From NCBI RefSeq assembly GCF_031181385.1, contig NZ_JAPSKV010000001.1, positions 640,523 through 704,522 on the forward strand: a stretch of DNA of 64,000 nt. The letters are read 5' to 3'. The position numbers and the translations under genes were made by a program. The notes under the pieces are model-generated. The model was given only the letters and a program-made list of their open reading frames with translations. It made no database searches and had not been told where the DNA came from. This DNA is from Fredinandcohnia onubensis (GTDB lineage Bacteria; Bacillota; Bacilli; Bacillales; Bacillaceae_L). Shown in pieces: positions 42,717-50,966 of the stretch; position 1 is the stretch's first letter; every line of letters begins with the position of its first letter.

Positions 42717-42791
42717 AGGGTTTAATGCAATTCTCTATATCTAGATTTCATTTTCTTCTCAAGCCACTCTTTAAAAAGAGTGGTTTTTTTA
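42717..42791 (+). ncRNA. Candidate phosphate-regulated small RNA
   Basis: The stretch from the expected start point (about 42717) to the T run of the terminator (42764-42791) would give an RNA of about 75 nt. It is pyrimidine-rich before the hairpin, which suits an antisense regulator. It holds a 24-codon frame from ATG 42725 with only a weak AGGG before it and running through the hairpin, so a small peptide is less likely. Partial read-through to the GNAT gene at 42881 is an alternative. This is inference from the promoter and terminator only. Confidence 0.4.
42762..42791 (+). terminator. Intrinsic terminator of the candidate small RNA
   Basis: CCACTCTTT (42764-42772) and AAAGAGTGG (42775-42783) form a perfect 9-bp stem followed by eight T residues. 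It lies 146 bp after the GNAT gene and 90 bp before the next gene. Confidence 0.88.
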
Positions 42792-42880
42792 TAGGTAAGT
42801 AACCGAATACTGGAGCGAGACACATAGTAAATGTGGTAAATTCAAAATAGAAACGTTGTAGTATAGGGGAGGGAAGTAGA

Positions 42881-43378
42881 TTGGTAGTTAGAGAAATCAC
42901 ACTTTCAGATGCGGAGAATTTTGGGTATCTTACACAACAAGTTGAAATGACTTCTGAATTCATGCTTTGGGAGGCAGGAGAAAGGAAGGCATATCCCGAC
43001 GAGCAACGAAAAATGATAGAAAGAATATGTTCAGAAGATAACTCTACGATTCTCGTAGCTGAAGAAAAAGGCCAATTAATTGGTTTTCTAATGGCGATTG
43101 GTGGCAATGCGAGGAGAAACAAGCATTCCGTGTATATTGTTGTCGGAATCTTGAAGGATTTTAGAGGCAAAGGTGTAGGTGTATACTTGTTTGAAGAACT
43201 GGAAAAGTGGGCGTTAACGCACAAAATCCATCGTCTGGAATTAACCGTTGTGACGCGAAATGTAGCAGGGTTAGCTTTGTATCAAAAAATGGGTTTTGAA
43301 ATCGAAGGAACGAAGAGAGATTCCCTCTTAATTGACGGTGAGTTTGTGGATGAGTATTATATGTCCAAGCTTTTATAA
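42881..43378 (+). CDS. GNAT-family N-acetyltransferase
   Basis: 165 residues. Motif A is VVGILKDFRGKGVGVYLFEE and motif B RLELTVVTRNVAGLALYQKM; FEIEGTKRDSLLIDGEFVDE is typical of RimJ/RimL- or YhhY-like members. The start is TTG after GGGGAGGGAAG. A terminator sits between it and the next gene. Confidence 0.87.
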   Translation: MVVREITLSDAENFGYLTQQVEMTSEFMLWEAGERKAYPDEQRKMIERICSEDNSTILVAEEKGQLIGFLMAIGGNARRNKHSVYIVVGILKDFRGKGVGVYLFEELEKWALTHKIHRLELTVVTRNVAGLALYQKMGFEIEGTKRDSLLIDGEFVDEYYMSKLL

Positions 43379-43385
43379 AAGATAA

Positions 43386-43423
43386 AGGTGTGATCATCCA
43401 AGCAGGATTCGCACCTTTTTTGT
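43386..43423 (+). terminator. Terminator of the GNAT gene
   Basis: AGGTGTGA (43386-43393) pairs with TCGCACCT (one G-U) across a 13-nt loop and ends in TTTTTT. Confidence 0.75.
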
Positions 43424-43470
43424 GGAATTTAACACAAAAAGGAAAATTCCTAAAAAGAGGAGTGTATGCG

Positions 43471-43872
43471 TTGACAATAGAAAAGCGATTAGCCGAATTT
43501 ACCAGGATGCATGATGAATTTATTATAGACTGGAAAAAAGCAATGAAAACGGGGGATACTTCTGCACTTGAACGAATGCATGAAGACTATTACGTTACGT
43601 TTTTTAATAGTTCTAATGAAAAACCAATGCTATTTAGTAGGGAAGAAGCAATTATGGGGATGCGTGAATCAGTTAAACAACTAAAGGGAGCTCAAAAGAA
43701 ATTCAATAATCGTGTCATTCGTATGAAAAATCCTGAGAATGCAGCCGTTTTTAATGAACTGTTAATTGAAAAAGATGAAAAAATATTGGCCAGATTGTTC
43801 ACAATCGAAACCTGGCAACTTACAGATGGAAAGTGGATGCTCGTTAGAGAAGTAGAAGAGCCGCTTTCTTAA
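43471..43872 (+). CDS. NTF2/SnoaL-like protein
   Basis: 133 residues from a TTG 8 nt after AGAGGAG; longer in-frame starts run through the previous terminator. The N-terminal helix (FTRMHDEFIIDWKKAMKTGD) followed by strands including YYVTFFNSSNEKP and TWQLTDGKWMLVREVEEP suggests an NTF2-like/DUF4440-type cone fold. No catalytic assignment is possible. It precedes a histidine phosphatase gene by 13 bp. Confidence 0.6.
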   Translation: MTIEKRLAEFTRMHDEFIIDWKKAMKTGDTSALERMHEDYYVTFFNSSNEKPMLFSREEAIMGMRESVKQLKGAQKKFNNRVIRMKNPENAAVFNELLIEKDEKILARLFTIETWQLTDGKWMLVREVEEPLS

Positions 43873-43885
43873 AAAGGAGGACCAA

Positions 43886-44422
43886 ATGAAAAACATATAT
43901 TTAATCAGGCATTGTGCAGCAGAGGGTCAGGATCCTGAAGCGCCTTTAACTGATAAAGGCATAAAACAAGCCATTGATTTAGCTGCCTTTTTTGAACAAC
44001 GAAAAGTAGATCGAATCATTTCGAGTCCATTCAAACGTGCCATCCAAACAACCCATCCACTAGCAAGTGAACGTGATATTGTTATCGAAATGAATCATCA
44101 GCTATCAGAACGTGTTTTAAGTACAAGGAATATGCCAGATTGGTATGAAAAATTAAGAGAAACTTATGAGAATCTGGATCTGACATATGATGGTGGAGAA
44201 TCCAGCCGAGAAGCTGCAAACCGAATCATTGAGGTTGTCGATGAAGTTTGGAAAAGTGATGCTGAGAATACAATCATAGTGACACATGGTGGTCTATTGT
44301 CTTTGCTTTTAAATCATTACGATAAGAATTTCGGATTCGAGCAATGGGCAACACTTAGCAATCCGGATGTATATCTCTTAACTTCAGAAAATCAAACCAC
44401 TTTGGAGCGATTATGGAATTAA
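43886..44422 (+). CDS. Histidine phosphatase (phosphoglycerate mutase-like) family protein
   Basis: 178 residues. The catalytic motif is YLIRHCAAEGQD (RHC in place of the usual RHG), with SSPFKRAIQT and the second catalytic His in IIVTHGGLLSLLL. Members dephosphorylate small molecules. RBS AAGGAGG precedes the ATG; it is probably co-transcribed with the NTF2-like gene. Confidence 0.88.
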   Translation: MKNIYLIRHCAAEGQDPEAPLTDKGIKQAIDLAAFFEQRKVDRIISSPFKRAIQTTHPLASERDIVIEMNHQLSERVLSTRNMPDWYEKLRETYENLDLTYDGGESSREAANRIIEVVDEVWKSDAENTIIVTHGGLLSLLLNHYDKNFGFEQWATLSNPDVYLLTSENQTTLERLWN

Positions 44423-44482
44423 TGATTAAGGACCAATTTCATATATATAAGTAAAACACCTTGAGTGAAGGGAGATAATGCC

Positions 44483-44704
44483 ATGAATACTCTTGGAGTC
44501 TCACTTTTTGCAACGATTGCCCTGTTTTTTCTTAGTGTATTCATTGTAGCTCCAATCATGTCCAATATGGGCTATTCAACTGTTGAATCCTCCTATCATC
44601 TATAAACTCACGCACTATTAGTAACTCTGATTTTTACCGTTATTCTTTGTACGATTCTTGGAGCAAGATATGTCGTGGAAGAAATTAAAAAAAGCAAAGA
44701 CTAA
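44483..44704 (+). pseudogene. Small two-helix membrane protein interrupted by an in-frame TAA
   Basis: From ATG 44483 (AGGGAG upstream) the frame encodes MNTLGVSLFATIALFFLSVF and continues to a TAA at 44603-44605. The same frame then goes on with THALLVTLIFTVILCTILGA and ends VVEEIKKSKD at 44702-44704. The second half is a good membrane helix with a charged tail, so a CAA or similar codon was probably mutated to TAA. Alternatively the first 40 residues are the whole protein. Confidence 0.55.
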
Positions 44705-44813
44705 GCAATTGTGAGAGCGTTGGTCCAAAGACGGGTCAGCGTTTATTTATATGATAAAAACTGAAACTTCTGTAAATAATTTACGTACATATATAAAGAA
44801 GAGAGTGGGTTCC

Positions 44814-45134
44814 TTGAAGAGATATATGTTTTTTGTATTATTGGTGTTGGTACTAGAAATAAGCCTGCTTTTCGGTATATCACTGTTTTATGATACAAAC
44901 CTTGTGAACACGCTGTTTCTTGGTTCATGCATTTTCATCATTTCTGCATTTTTAATGAATTCCACTGGCGATGTCTTTTCGAAAAATAGTCAAAAAGCCG
45001 TCTTTGATATGTTCTTGGGAAGCTACAAACCACAGCACGAGAAAATGACATTAAAAATTAGTCCATTTCTAGTTGGCTCGATCTTGTGTTTTGGAATGTA
45101 TTTTGTTTTGTATTATTTAGGGATTTTGACTTGA
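44814..45134 (+). CDS. Uncharacterised membrane protein, possibly DUF3899-like
   Basis: 106 residues from a TTG with a GAGAGTGGG upstream (an ATG at 44751 lacks an RBS). Three hydrophobic helices at about 5-25, 33-50 and 82-102, with MNSTGDVFSKNSQKAVFDMF in the middle loop. First of three consecutive membrane-protein genes of unknown function. Confidence 0.5.
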   Translation: MKRYMFFVLLVLVLEISLLFGISLFYDTNLVNTLFLGSCIFIISAFLMNSTGDVFSKNSQKAVFDMFLGSYKPQHEKMTLKISPFLVGSILCFGMYFVLYYLGILT

Positions 45135-45145
45135 GGGAGAAAAAA

Positions 45146-45586
45146 ATGAAAAAAACTCTTTGTATAACACTCTTATTTTTATTATTTCATACAATCTCTG
45201 CTAACGCTCTTAGTTGGGCGTATTTCTTTGTCGTTCATGATGGAAAAGTATACGAGGCAAAGGAAGAAGTGCTACTTAAACAAACCGAGTTAGGAAAAGA
45301 GATAGGTAAGGTGGAAACAAAAGCGGATGAGTATAGTGGGGACTACTATGGAAATGCATCAAACTATTATGAGATAGGTACACGCTATTATAAAATACAA
45401 GGTGTCCCAATCACCGAGTCAATCGCTGTGGAAACGGAAGTAGGACAGTACGTAAAAGCGGTCTACGTCCACGATGCTCCACCTCATATCAAGAATATCC
45501 TCACAAGCTCCTATTTTGGGGTCATCTTTGGAATAGGTATTGTTCTATTAGTGGGGATTACTGTGTTAAAATCAAAACAAAGCTGA
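45146..45586 (+). CDS. Uncharacterised exported protein with C-terminal anchor
   Basis: 146 residues from the ATG 8 nt after AGGGAG. A signal peptide (about 1-20), an extracytoplasmic domain of about 95 residues (HDGKVYEAKEEVLLKQTELG, TRYYKIQGVPITESIAVET) and a C-terminal membrane helix (about 120-140). The sequence resembles small Bacillus proteins with a KVYE-type N-terminal domain; function unknown. Confidence 0.6.
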   Translation: MKKTLCITLLFLLFHTISANALSWAYFFVVHDGKVYEAKEEVLLKQTELGKEIGKVETKADEYSGDYYGNASNYYEIGTRYYKIQGVPITESIAVETEVGQYVKAVYVHDAPPHIKNILTSSYFGVIFGIGIVLLVGITVLKSKQS

Positions 45587-45608
45587 TTTTACTAGGGGTG
45601 TAATAATT

Positions 45609-46112
45609 TTGACATTTATCAAACATGTATTACCTAGAAAGCTACTAACCGCGTCCATTTCCGGCTCCCTTTTTGCAATCTTGCTTAGCTTATTATTTCC
45701 AGGTTCATTTGGGAGTGAAATCAACTCTATAAAAGAATATATTTGGAGTTTTACAGAAACCGTGCCATTCTACCTCATGTACAGCTTTCCAGTTATCTTC
45801 GTTTACGGAACGGTAACATCGACCATTAGCGACTTCCTCTCGGGACTCATTACGAAAAAAAGTATACGAATGGAATCATATTTGTCAGCCGTCTTTCATA
45901 TGTTATTTGGTTTCGTGCTCCAATGGGTAAGTCTTGGTGCAGCCATCCTTTTTTTTGTAACAGACCGTATTTTAAGAAAAAAGAAGGGCAGATACAAATG
46001 GAGCTATGCTTTTAAAAGCCTAATCATTCCATTCCTAATCTGGATCCTATTCATGGGACTCATCTGGATTGTGGATTTCTTTAGGGAAGGTGCGGATTAC
46101 ATAGTTTATTAG
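45609..46112 (+). CDS. Uncharacterised four-helix membrane protein
   Basis: 167 residues starting with TTG, 8 nt after GGGGTG. Four hydrophobic helices (about 16-32, 48-75, 98-122, 138-158). It follows the exported protein by 22 bp and probably shares its transcript. I recognise no family. Confidence 0.55.
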   Translation: MTFIKHVLPRKLLTASISGSLFAILLSLLFPGSFGSEINSIKEYIWSFTETVPFYLMYSFPVIFVYGTVTSTISDFLSGLITKKSIRMESYLSAVFHMLFGFVLQWVSLGAAILFFVTDRILRKKKGRYKWSYAFKSLIIPFLIWILFMGLIWIVDFFREGADYIVY

Positions 46113-46143
46113 AGTTAAGCATTAACAAGGGAGTGTGAATCAA

Positions 46144-46938
46144 GTGGTGGAAGTATACGATCGAGAAAATGTTACTTGTGTTGAATTAGAGGTTCCGAAT
46201 ATGCCCAACCTCTTTTTATTTGTAACCGATGGGATGCTGGTTGATACAGGCGCTAAAAGCTATGAGACTCAAATTATTCCATTTTTAAAAGAGACTTCAT
46301 TTGATGTTGTTGCATTAACGCATAGTCATGAAGACCATACTGGTACAGCACCGTGGATTTATGAAAACTTAAATGTTCCGATTTATATTTCGCCTCTTGG
46401 TATCGACATATGTTCACAATCCGCACCTTATCCAAAATATCGCCATGAAATTTGGGGCAAACGAGAGCCATTCAAACCACTACCTATTTCAGACACAATG
46501 CACTCTAGGAAAAAAGAGTGGAAAGTGTTACATACACCAGGCCATGCAGAGGACCATATTGCTTTATGGAATAAAGAAACCGGAACTCTGTTCACAGGTG
46601 ATTTGTTTGTAGCTCTAAAAACAAAAGTAATCATGAGGTCTGAATCAATTCCTCAAATCATGGATTCAATCCGAATGGTTCTTACCCATGACTTCGGTCC
46701 CATGTTTTGCTGTCACGCTGGCTACATACAAGATGGAAAAAAACGGATGCAACAAAAGCTTGACTACCTTGAAAATCTTTATGGAGAAGTGACAAATCTA
46801 TATGAAAATGGCCTATCCATAGAAGAAATAGACCAAAAGATTTTCCAAAGAAAATATCCAATTACATTTGTATCAGAGGGTGAGTGGGATTCTTTGCATA
46901 TAATTACTTCGATTGTCAGTGCTAATAAAAACTCTTAA
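46144..46938 (+). CDS. MBL-fold metallohydrolase (glyoxalase II-like)
   Basis: 264 residues from the GTG at 46144, which has AAGGGAG at a workable distance; the GTG at 46135 is too close. The zinc motif is LTHSHEDHTGTAP, with HTPGHAEDHIALW and LFTGDLFVAL supplying further ligands, so the site is complete. The C-terminal helices (about 205-255) suggest an extra domain as in LACTB2-like enzymes. Substrate unknown. Confidence 0.87.
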   Translation: MVEVYDRENVTCVELEVPNMPNLFLFVTDGMLVDTGAKSYETQIIPFLKETSFDVVALTHSHEDHTGTAPWIYENLNVPIYISPLGIDICSQSAPYPKYRHEIWGKREPFKPLPISDTMHSRKKEWKVLHTPGHAEDHIALWNKETGTLFTGDLFVALKTKVIMRSESIPQIMDSIRMVLTHDFGPMFCCHAGYIQDGKKRMQQKLDYLENLYGEVTNLYENGLSIEEIDQKIFQRKYPITFVSEGEWDSLHIITSIVSANKNS

Positions 46939-46947
46939 ATAAAAAAG

Positions 46948-46981
46948 CTAGGCAGACCTATTCAGGTCTTACCCTAGCTTC
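46948..46981. terminator. Shared terminator between convergent genes
   Basis: AAGCTAGG (46948-46955) pairs with CCTAGCTT at the far side, with an inner AGACCT/AGGTCT stem. The stop codon of the minus-strand gene lies inside the hairpin. A run of A on the left gives the minus-strand U tract. Confidence 0.75.
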
Positions 46982-47401
46982 ACAGAACTCTTTTAAATTG
47001 TTTAAAACAAATTCACCCGTTTGTTTTGCTGAACTATTAAAAAGCTTATCAATCACATTCATAACCGGTCGGTAATACCTTGTTTCAAACTCTTGCTCAA
47101 TCACTGTATGATTGGCCTGCTCCTGCAAACGATACGAAAAAGTCATCCTATAGGTTTGTGAATCAAGTTCAAAAGCGATCAACGATGGGCGGGTAATTTC
47201 CTTGTTCCTACCCTGTAATGAAACCTGTTCTTTACCCTCCACAGCCGTAAGCTGAAAGCTCGCACCTGGATCAGATTCATGCTCGGGGTTAGTATAATGG
47301 ATAGAAGTTACATTCGGAAACCACTTTTCCCGCAAATTGGCCTTCACAATACAGTCAAATACTTCTGTAATTGGTGATTCGATAACAATTGATTGTTTCA
47401 T
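46958..47401 (-). CDS. SRPBCC (START-like) family protein
   Basis: 147 residues from the ATG preceded by GAGGT; a longer frame to 47434 overlaps the divergent glycosylase control region. MKQSIVIESPITEVFDCIVK at the N-terminus, VEGKEQVSLQGRNKEITRPS in the middle and FETRYYRPVMNVIDKLF near the end fit a polyketide cyclase/dehydrase-like fold. Ligand unknown. Confidence 0.75.
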   Translation of the reverse strand: MKQSIVIESPITEVFDCIVKANLREKWFPNVTSIHYTNPEHESDPGASFQLTAVEGKEQVSLQGRNKEITRPSLIAFELDSQTYRMTFSYRLQEQANHTVIEQEFETRYYRPVMNVIDKLFNSSAKQTGEFVLNNLKEFCEARVRPE

Positions 47402-47453
47402 AGCGATACCTCGTCCTATTATTAAATTAAACATAGCAGAAAAGGTGATATTT

Positions 47454-47954
47454 GTGGAAAGAATTTTTGGTCTAGGTCCTGTAGTTGGAGCTGATCCAAA
47501 AGTATTAATTCTCGGTTCGATGCCGAGTGTGGAGTCGCTACGGAAACAGGAATACTACGGCAACAAACGCAATCATTTTTGGAAAATCATGTTTCAGCTT
47601 TTTGATAGTCACGAACGAGCAGAATACGAGGATAAGATTGCATTTATAAAAGCCAAAAACATTGCTCTTTGGGACGTGCTATATAGTTGCCATCGTGAGG
47701 GAAGTTTGGATTCGAATATTAAAAATGAAGAACCGAACGAGATTGAGGCTTTTGTAAAAAGTCACCCAAACCTTCGCTTAATCGTATGTAATGGCACAAA
47801 AGCCTATAAAAGCTATCAAAAATACATTGGGCTCAATCGCTTTCCAGGACTTGAGGTTATTAAACTTCCGTCTACCAGCCCAGTTCCCGGCAAATACAAC
47901 AAAACTCTTGAAGGCAAGCTCCAAGAGTGGGAAAAGATTAAAGAGTATTTATAA
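47454..47954 (+). CDS. DNA-deoxyinosine glycosylase (UDG superfamily)
   Basis: 166 residues from the GTG 6 nt after AAAGGTG. GLGPVVGADPKVLILGSMPS at the start (motif I) and RNHFWKIMFQLF match the hypoxanthine-DNA glycosylase branch of the uracil-DNA glycosylase superfamily; motif II region is KLPSTSPVPGKYN. It removes deaminated bases to start base-excision repair. Its last 6 bp overlap the convergent glutathione peroxidase gene. Confidence 0.87.
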   Translation: MERIFGLGPVVGADPKVLILGSMPSVESLRKQEYYGNKRNHFWKIMFQLFDSHERAEYEDKIAFIKAKNIALWDVLYSCHREGSLDSNIKNEEPNEIEAFVKSHPNLRLIVCNGTKAYKSYQKYIGLNRFPGLEVIKLPSTSPVPGKYNKTLEGKLQEWEKIKEYL

Positions 47955-48425
47955 CACTTTTTTTAGGTCTTCCTCAATTTTCTCAGGCTCAGTTTGTGGG
48001 GCATAGCGGCCCACAACTTGGCCATCACGGTCTACTAAAAACTTGGTGAAATTCCATTTGATGGCCTTTGATAGGACACCTTTTTGTTGTTCTTTTAGAA
48101 ATTCAAACAATGGATCGGCATTCTCACCATTGACATCAATCTTTGCAAACATAGGAAATTTCACACCATAATTTATCTCGCAAAATGAAGTTGTTTCATC
48201 AACATTTTCAAACTCCTGATTCCCAAACTGTGCAGATGGGAATCCAAGAACAACTAAACCGTTATCTTGATATTTATCATAAAGCTCCTGCAAGCCCTTA
48301 AACTGGGGCGTAAATCCACATTTACTTGCTGTATTGACGATAATCAAAGGTTTTCCTTCGTATTCCTTTAACGCTTTTCTTTCACCATTTGGCATGGTTA
48401 CTTCAAAATCATATACACTTGCCAT
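47949..48425 (-). CDS. Glutathione peroxidase-family peroxidase
   Basis: 158 residues from the ATG 8 nt after AGGGAG; the GTG three codons upstream is too close to the RBS. NTASKCGFTPQFKGLQELYD carries the peroxidatic Cys (not selenocysteine), with GFPSAQFGNQE and IKWNFTKFLVDRDG supplying the Gln, Trp and Asn of the active site. It reduces hydroperoxides, probably with thioredoxin. Similar to BsaA of B. subtilis. Confidence 0.93.
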   Translation of the reverse strand: MASVYDFEVTMPNGERKALKEYEGKPLIIVNTASKCGFTPQFKGLQELYDKYQDNGLVVLGFPSAQFGNQEFENVDETTSFCEINYGVKFPMFAKIDVNGENADPLFEFLKEQQKGVLSKAIKWNFTKFLVDRDGQVVGRYAPQTEPEKIEEDLKKVL

Positions 48426-48559
48426 TTTACTCACTCCCTATGGACGAATATCTTTATCGTAATTTATCTGGAGATAGGATTCAAGTTTGGACTTCTTTTC
48501 ATGCGGCTTTTAATGTAAGATTCAAAGGAGAGGAAATCTTTTGAAAATGAGGGTATCGA

Positions 48560-49786
48560 ATGAAGCCGTTAATGAAAGAGTGGAAGTCTCCTGCATTGCT
48601 ATTAACAGGGTTGGGATTATCCTCCTTAGGGGATTTTATTTATCTTGTTGCTATTAATCTACTTGTTTTAAAATTGACGGGCTCTGCCGCGGCAGTTGCT
48701 GCTCTATGGGTTGTCAGTCCGATTACATCAATCCTTGTAAACGGGTGGTCCGGGAGCATCATCGACCGCTCAAATAAAAAGAACATCATGATCATCACCG
48801 ATATTGTACGGGCTATTGCGGTAGCCACAATTCCACTACTTCCAAGTGTATGGATGATTTATGCAATATTATTTGTAACCAGCGTTGCCAAATCCTTTTT
48901 TACACCAACATCAACTACCTATATAACTGCCCTCATTCCAAAGGATAAGCGGAAGACCTTTAATTCGATTAGAAGCCTGGTTTCTTCTGGTGCGTTCATT
49001 ACAGGACCAGCGATTGCGGGTGTGCTTCTTATTGTTGGCAGTCTTGAAATCGCAATCTATAGTAATGCCATTTCCTTTGTCATTTCAGCCATTCTTATTG
49101 CATTTTTACCGAATATCGATAGTAGCCAAAATGACACAACGGAAAAACTTCAATTAAAGAACTTACTAGAAGATTGGCGAGTGGTCATCCGATTTGGTAA
49201 AGAGGCAGTATTTGTGATGACCATCTATTCCAGCTTTATCATATTTGATATTTTTACAATGGCTATGGATTCACAGGAAGTTGTTTTTACACAAAGAGTG
49301 ATTGGCCTAACTGAGGTGGAGTATAGTTTACTAATGAGTGTGACTGGGATTGGCTATGCTGCCGGAGGGTTATTGGTCATTTTTATTTCAAGATTTTTAT
49401 CGATTCGCGCCCTTATCGGAACAGGACTATTCATGCTTGCAGCTGGTTACTTCATCTACTCCCTGTCAACATCCTTTGCGATGGCAGCAACTGGTTTTAT
49501 TATACTAGGCTTCTTCTTTGCCTTTTCAAATACAGGTTTTACCACCTTTTATCAAAACAATGTACCTGTGGAAATCATGGGGCGTGTCACAAGTATTGTA
49601 GGTGTTCTGCAAAGTGCAGTGTCTGTTGTTTTCCTATTATTTATTGGGATCATGGGCGACCTTCTGCCGTTACGATACACGATTGTTACATTATCTATTA
49701 TTAGCGTAGTGCTTGCTGTTTTTGTGATCATCCTCGTCTCTCAGCCAACGAAAAAAATGTACTTTTCAGAGGAAAAGGCAGTTTAG
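48560..49786 (+). CDS. MFS transporter (EntS/MFS_3 type)
   Basis: 408 residues, twelve predicted helices. SSLGDFIYLVAINLLVLKLT at the N-terminus and SGSIIDRSNKKNIMIITDIV (motif A) fit the enterobactin-exporter-like or macrolide-efflux-like MFS_3 group. RBS GAGGG precedes the ATG. Substrate unknown. It is a single gene. Confidence 0.88.
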   Translation: MKPLMKEWKSPALLLTGLGLSSLGDFIYLVAINLLVLKLTGSAAAVAALWVVSPITSILVNGWSGSIIDRSNKKNIMIITDIVRAIAVATIPLLPSVWMIYAILFVTSVAKSFFTPTSTTYITALIPKDKRKTFNSIRSLVSSGAFITGPAIAGVLLIVGSLEIAIYSNAISFVISAILIAFLPNIDSSQNDTTEKLQLKNLLEDWRVVIRFGKEAVFVMTIYSSFIIFDIFTMAMDSQEVVFTQRVIGLTEVEYSLLMSVTGIGYAAGGLLVIFISRFLSIRALIGTGLFMLAAGYFIYSLSTSFAMAATGFIILGFFFAFSNTGFTTFYQNNVPVEIMGRVTSIVGVLQSAVSVVFLLFIGIMGDLLPLRYTIVTLSIISVVLAVFVIILVSQPTKKMYFSEEKAV

Positions 49787-49828
49787 ATTGGAAGATTTAT
49801 GACTTATACATAAGCACAAATCATTAAA

Positions 49829-49857
49829 AATGCTGCGACCCAAAAAGTCGCAGCATT
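49829..49857. terminator. Shared terminator between convergent genes
   Basis: AATGCTGCGAC (49829-49839) and GTCGCAGCATT (49847-49857) form a perfect 11-bp stem. The A run before it gives a U tract on the minus strand. Confidence 0.8.
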
Positions 49858-50213
49858 CACTCCTCTACAATCTCAATTTTACTGGCTTTTGCCTGAGCTG
49901 GCGCAGACTCTGCAATCTCGCCATCAACTACAATTTTTACTTTTTGCCCAACCTCGAGCTTAGAAATAACGGACTTGTCGACAGAACTGATGCTGAAAAA
50001 AATACTTGAATAATAGTACTCGTCATAGTTTTCTTGATCCGTTTTTGTATCCAATTCATCTCCCGTAATCTTTTCATTGACCAGGATTCGATCTCCGATT
50101 TCAAGAATGTAGCCAGTAATAGTTGTTTCGGCACGATTGCCATTTTGCCCACCTGTTACACAACTTGCAAGCAACAAAGTGAAAAAGCTAAAAAGTAAAA
50201 CAATCCGTCTCAT
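49857..50213 (-). CDS. DUF3221-type lipoprotein
   Basis: 118 residues with a lipoprotein signal (lipobox LASC, Cys about residue 18). The domain reads ITGYILEIGDRILVNEKITG through LEVGQKVKIVVDGEIAESAP and ends SKIEIVEE, the DUF3221 pattern of small OB-like Bacillus lipoproteins such as YobA. Function unknown. Confidence 0.8.
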   Translation of the reverse strand: MRRIVLLFSFFTLLLASCVTGGQNGNRAETTITGYILEIGDRILVNEKITGDELDTKTDQENYDEYYYSSIFFSISSVDKSVISKLEVGQKVKIVVDGEIAESAPAQAKASKIEIVEE

Positions 50214-50329
50214 ATTCTCACCTCATTTTATTTGGCGATAATTCATGTAAAAAGGTTACGAGCTAGAAAAATATGAGTGAAATTTTGTAAAATTATGTTA
50301 AAATATTTGAAAAGAAAAGGGGAAACGCT

Positions 50330-50890
50330 ATGAAATTTATTCATCTTTTTGGACCTCAAGCGGTTGGCAAAATGACAGTAGGACAGGAACTAGCGAAAAT
50401 AACGGACTTAAAGCTGTTTCACAATCATATGACGATTGATTTAGTCAGTCATTTTTTCGATTATAGTACAAAAGAGGGGAAACGATTAGTAAAATTGTTT
50501 CGACAGGAGATTTTTGAAGAAGTATCAAAGAGCGATTTAGATGGTATGATTTTTACGTATGTCTGGATGTTCGATATGGAATCAGATTGGGAGTATGTAA
50601 AAGATTTATCTGAGCTTTTTGAATCAAGAGGGGCAACGGTTTATTATGTCGAATTGGAAGCTGATATGGAAGAGAGATTCAAAAGGAATAAAACACCAAA
50701 TCGCCTCGAACATAAACCTAAAAAACGCGATATCGAATGGTCAGAAAATGACATGAAAAAGACAATGGAAAAACATCGTTTGAATTCATTTAATGGTGAA
50801 ATCACATTCGATAACTACATCAAAATTGACAATACACATTTAAGCGCTGCAGAAGTAGCCAAAATGATCAAAGAAAGATTTCAATTATAA
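50330..50890 (+). CDS. P-loop kinase-like protein
   Basis: 186 residues. The P-loop is FGPQAVGKMTVGQELAK (GxxxxGKM/T) near residues 7-23, followed by LFHNHMTIDLVSHF and, later, YVELEADMEERFKRNKTPNR, which resembles the lid of shikimate/nucleoside kinases. It is a stand-alone small kinase of unknown substrate. RBS AAAAGGGG precedes the ATG. Confidence 0.75.
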   Translation: MKFIHLFGPQAVGKMTVGQELAKITDLKLFHNHMTIDLVSHFFDYSTKEGKRLVKLFRQEIFEEVSKSDLDGMIFTYVWMFDMESDWEYVKDLSELFESRGATVYYVELEADMEERFKRNKTPNRLEHKPKKRDIEWSENDMKKTMEKHRLNSFNGEITFDNYIKIDNTHLSAAEVAKMIKERFQL

Positions 50891-50908
50891 AAAAATGCTT
50901 GGCATCTG

Positions 50909-50945
50909 TGTGAACTGCATCCCATTGGAGGAGGTGCAGTTCACA
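50909..50945. terminator. Long hairpin between convergent genes
   Basis: TGTGAACTGCA (50909-50919) pairs perfectly with TGCAGTTCACA (50935-50945), and the stem may extend by TCC/GGA. T runs are weak, so termination is plausible but not certain. Confidence 0.6.
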
Positions 50946-50966
50946 TTTGTCTAATCGTTTTCCAAA

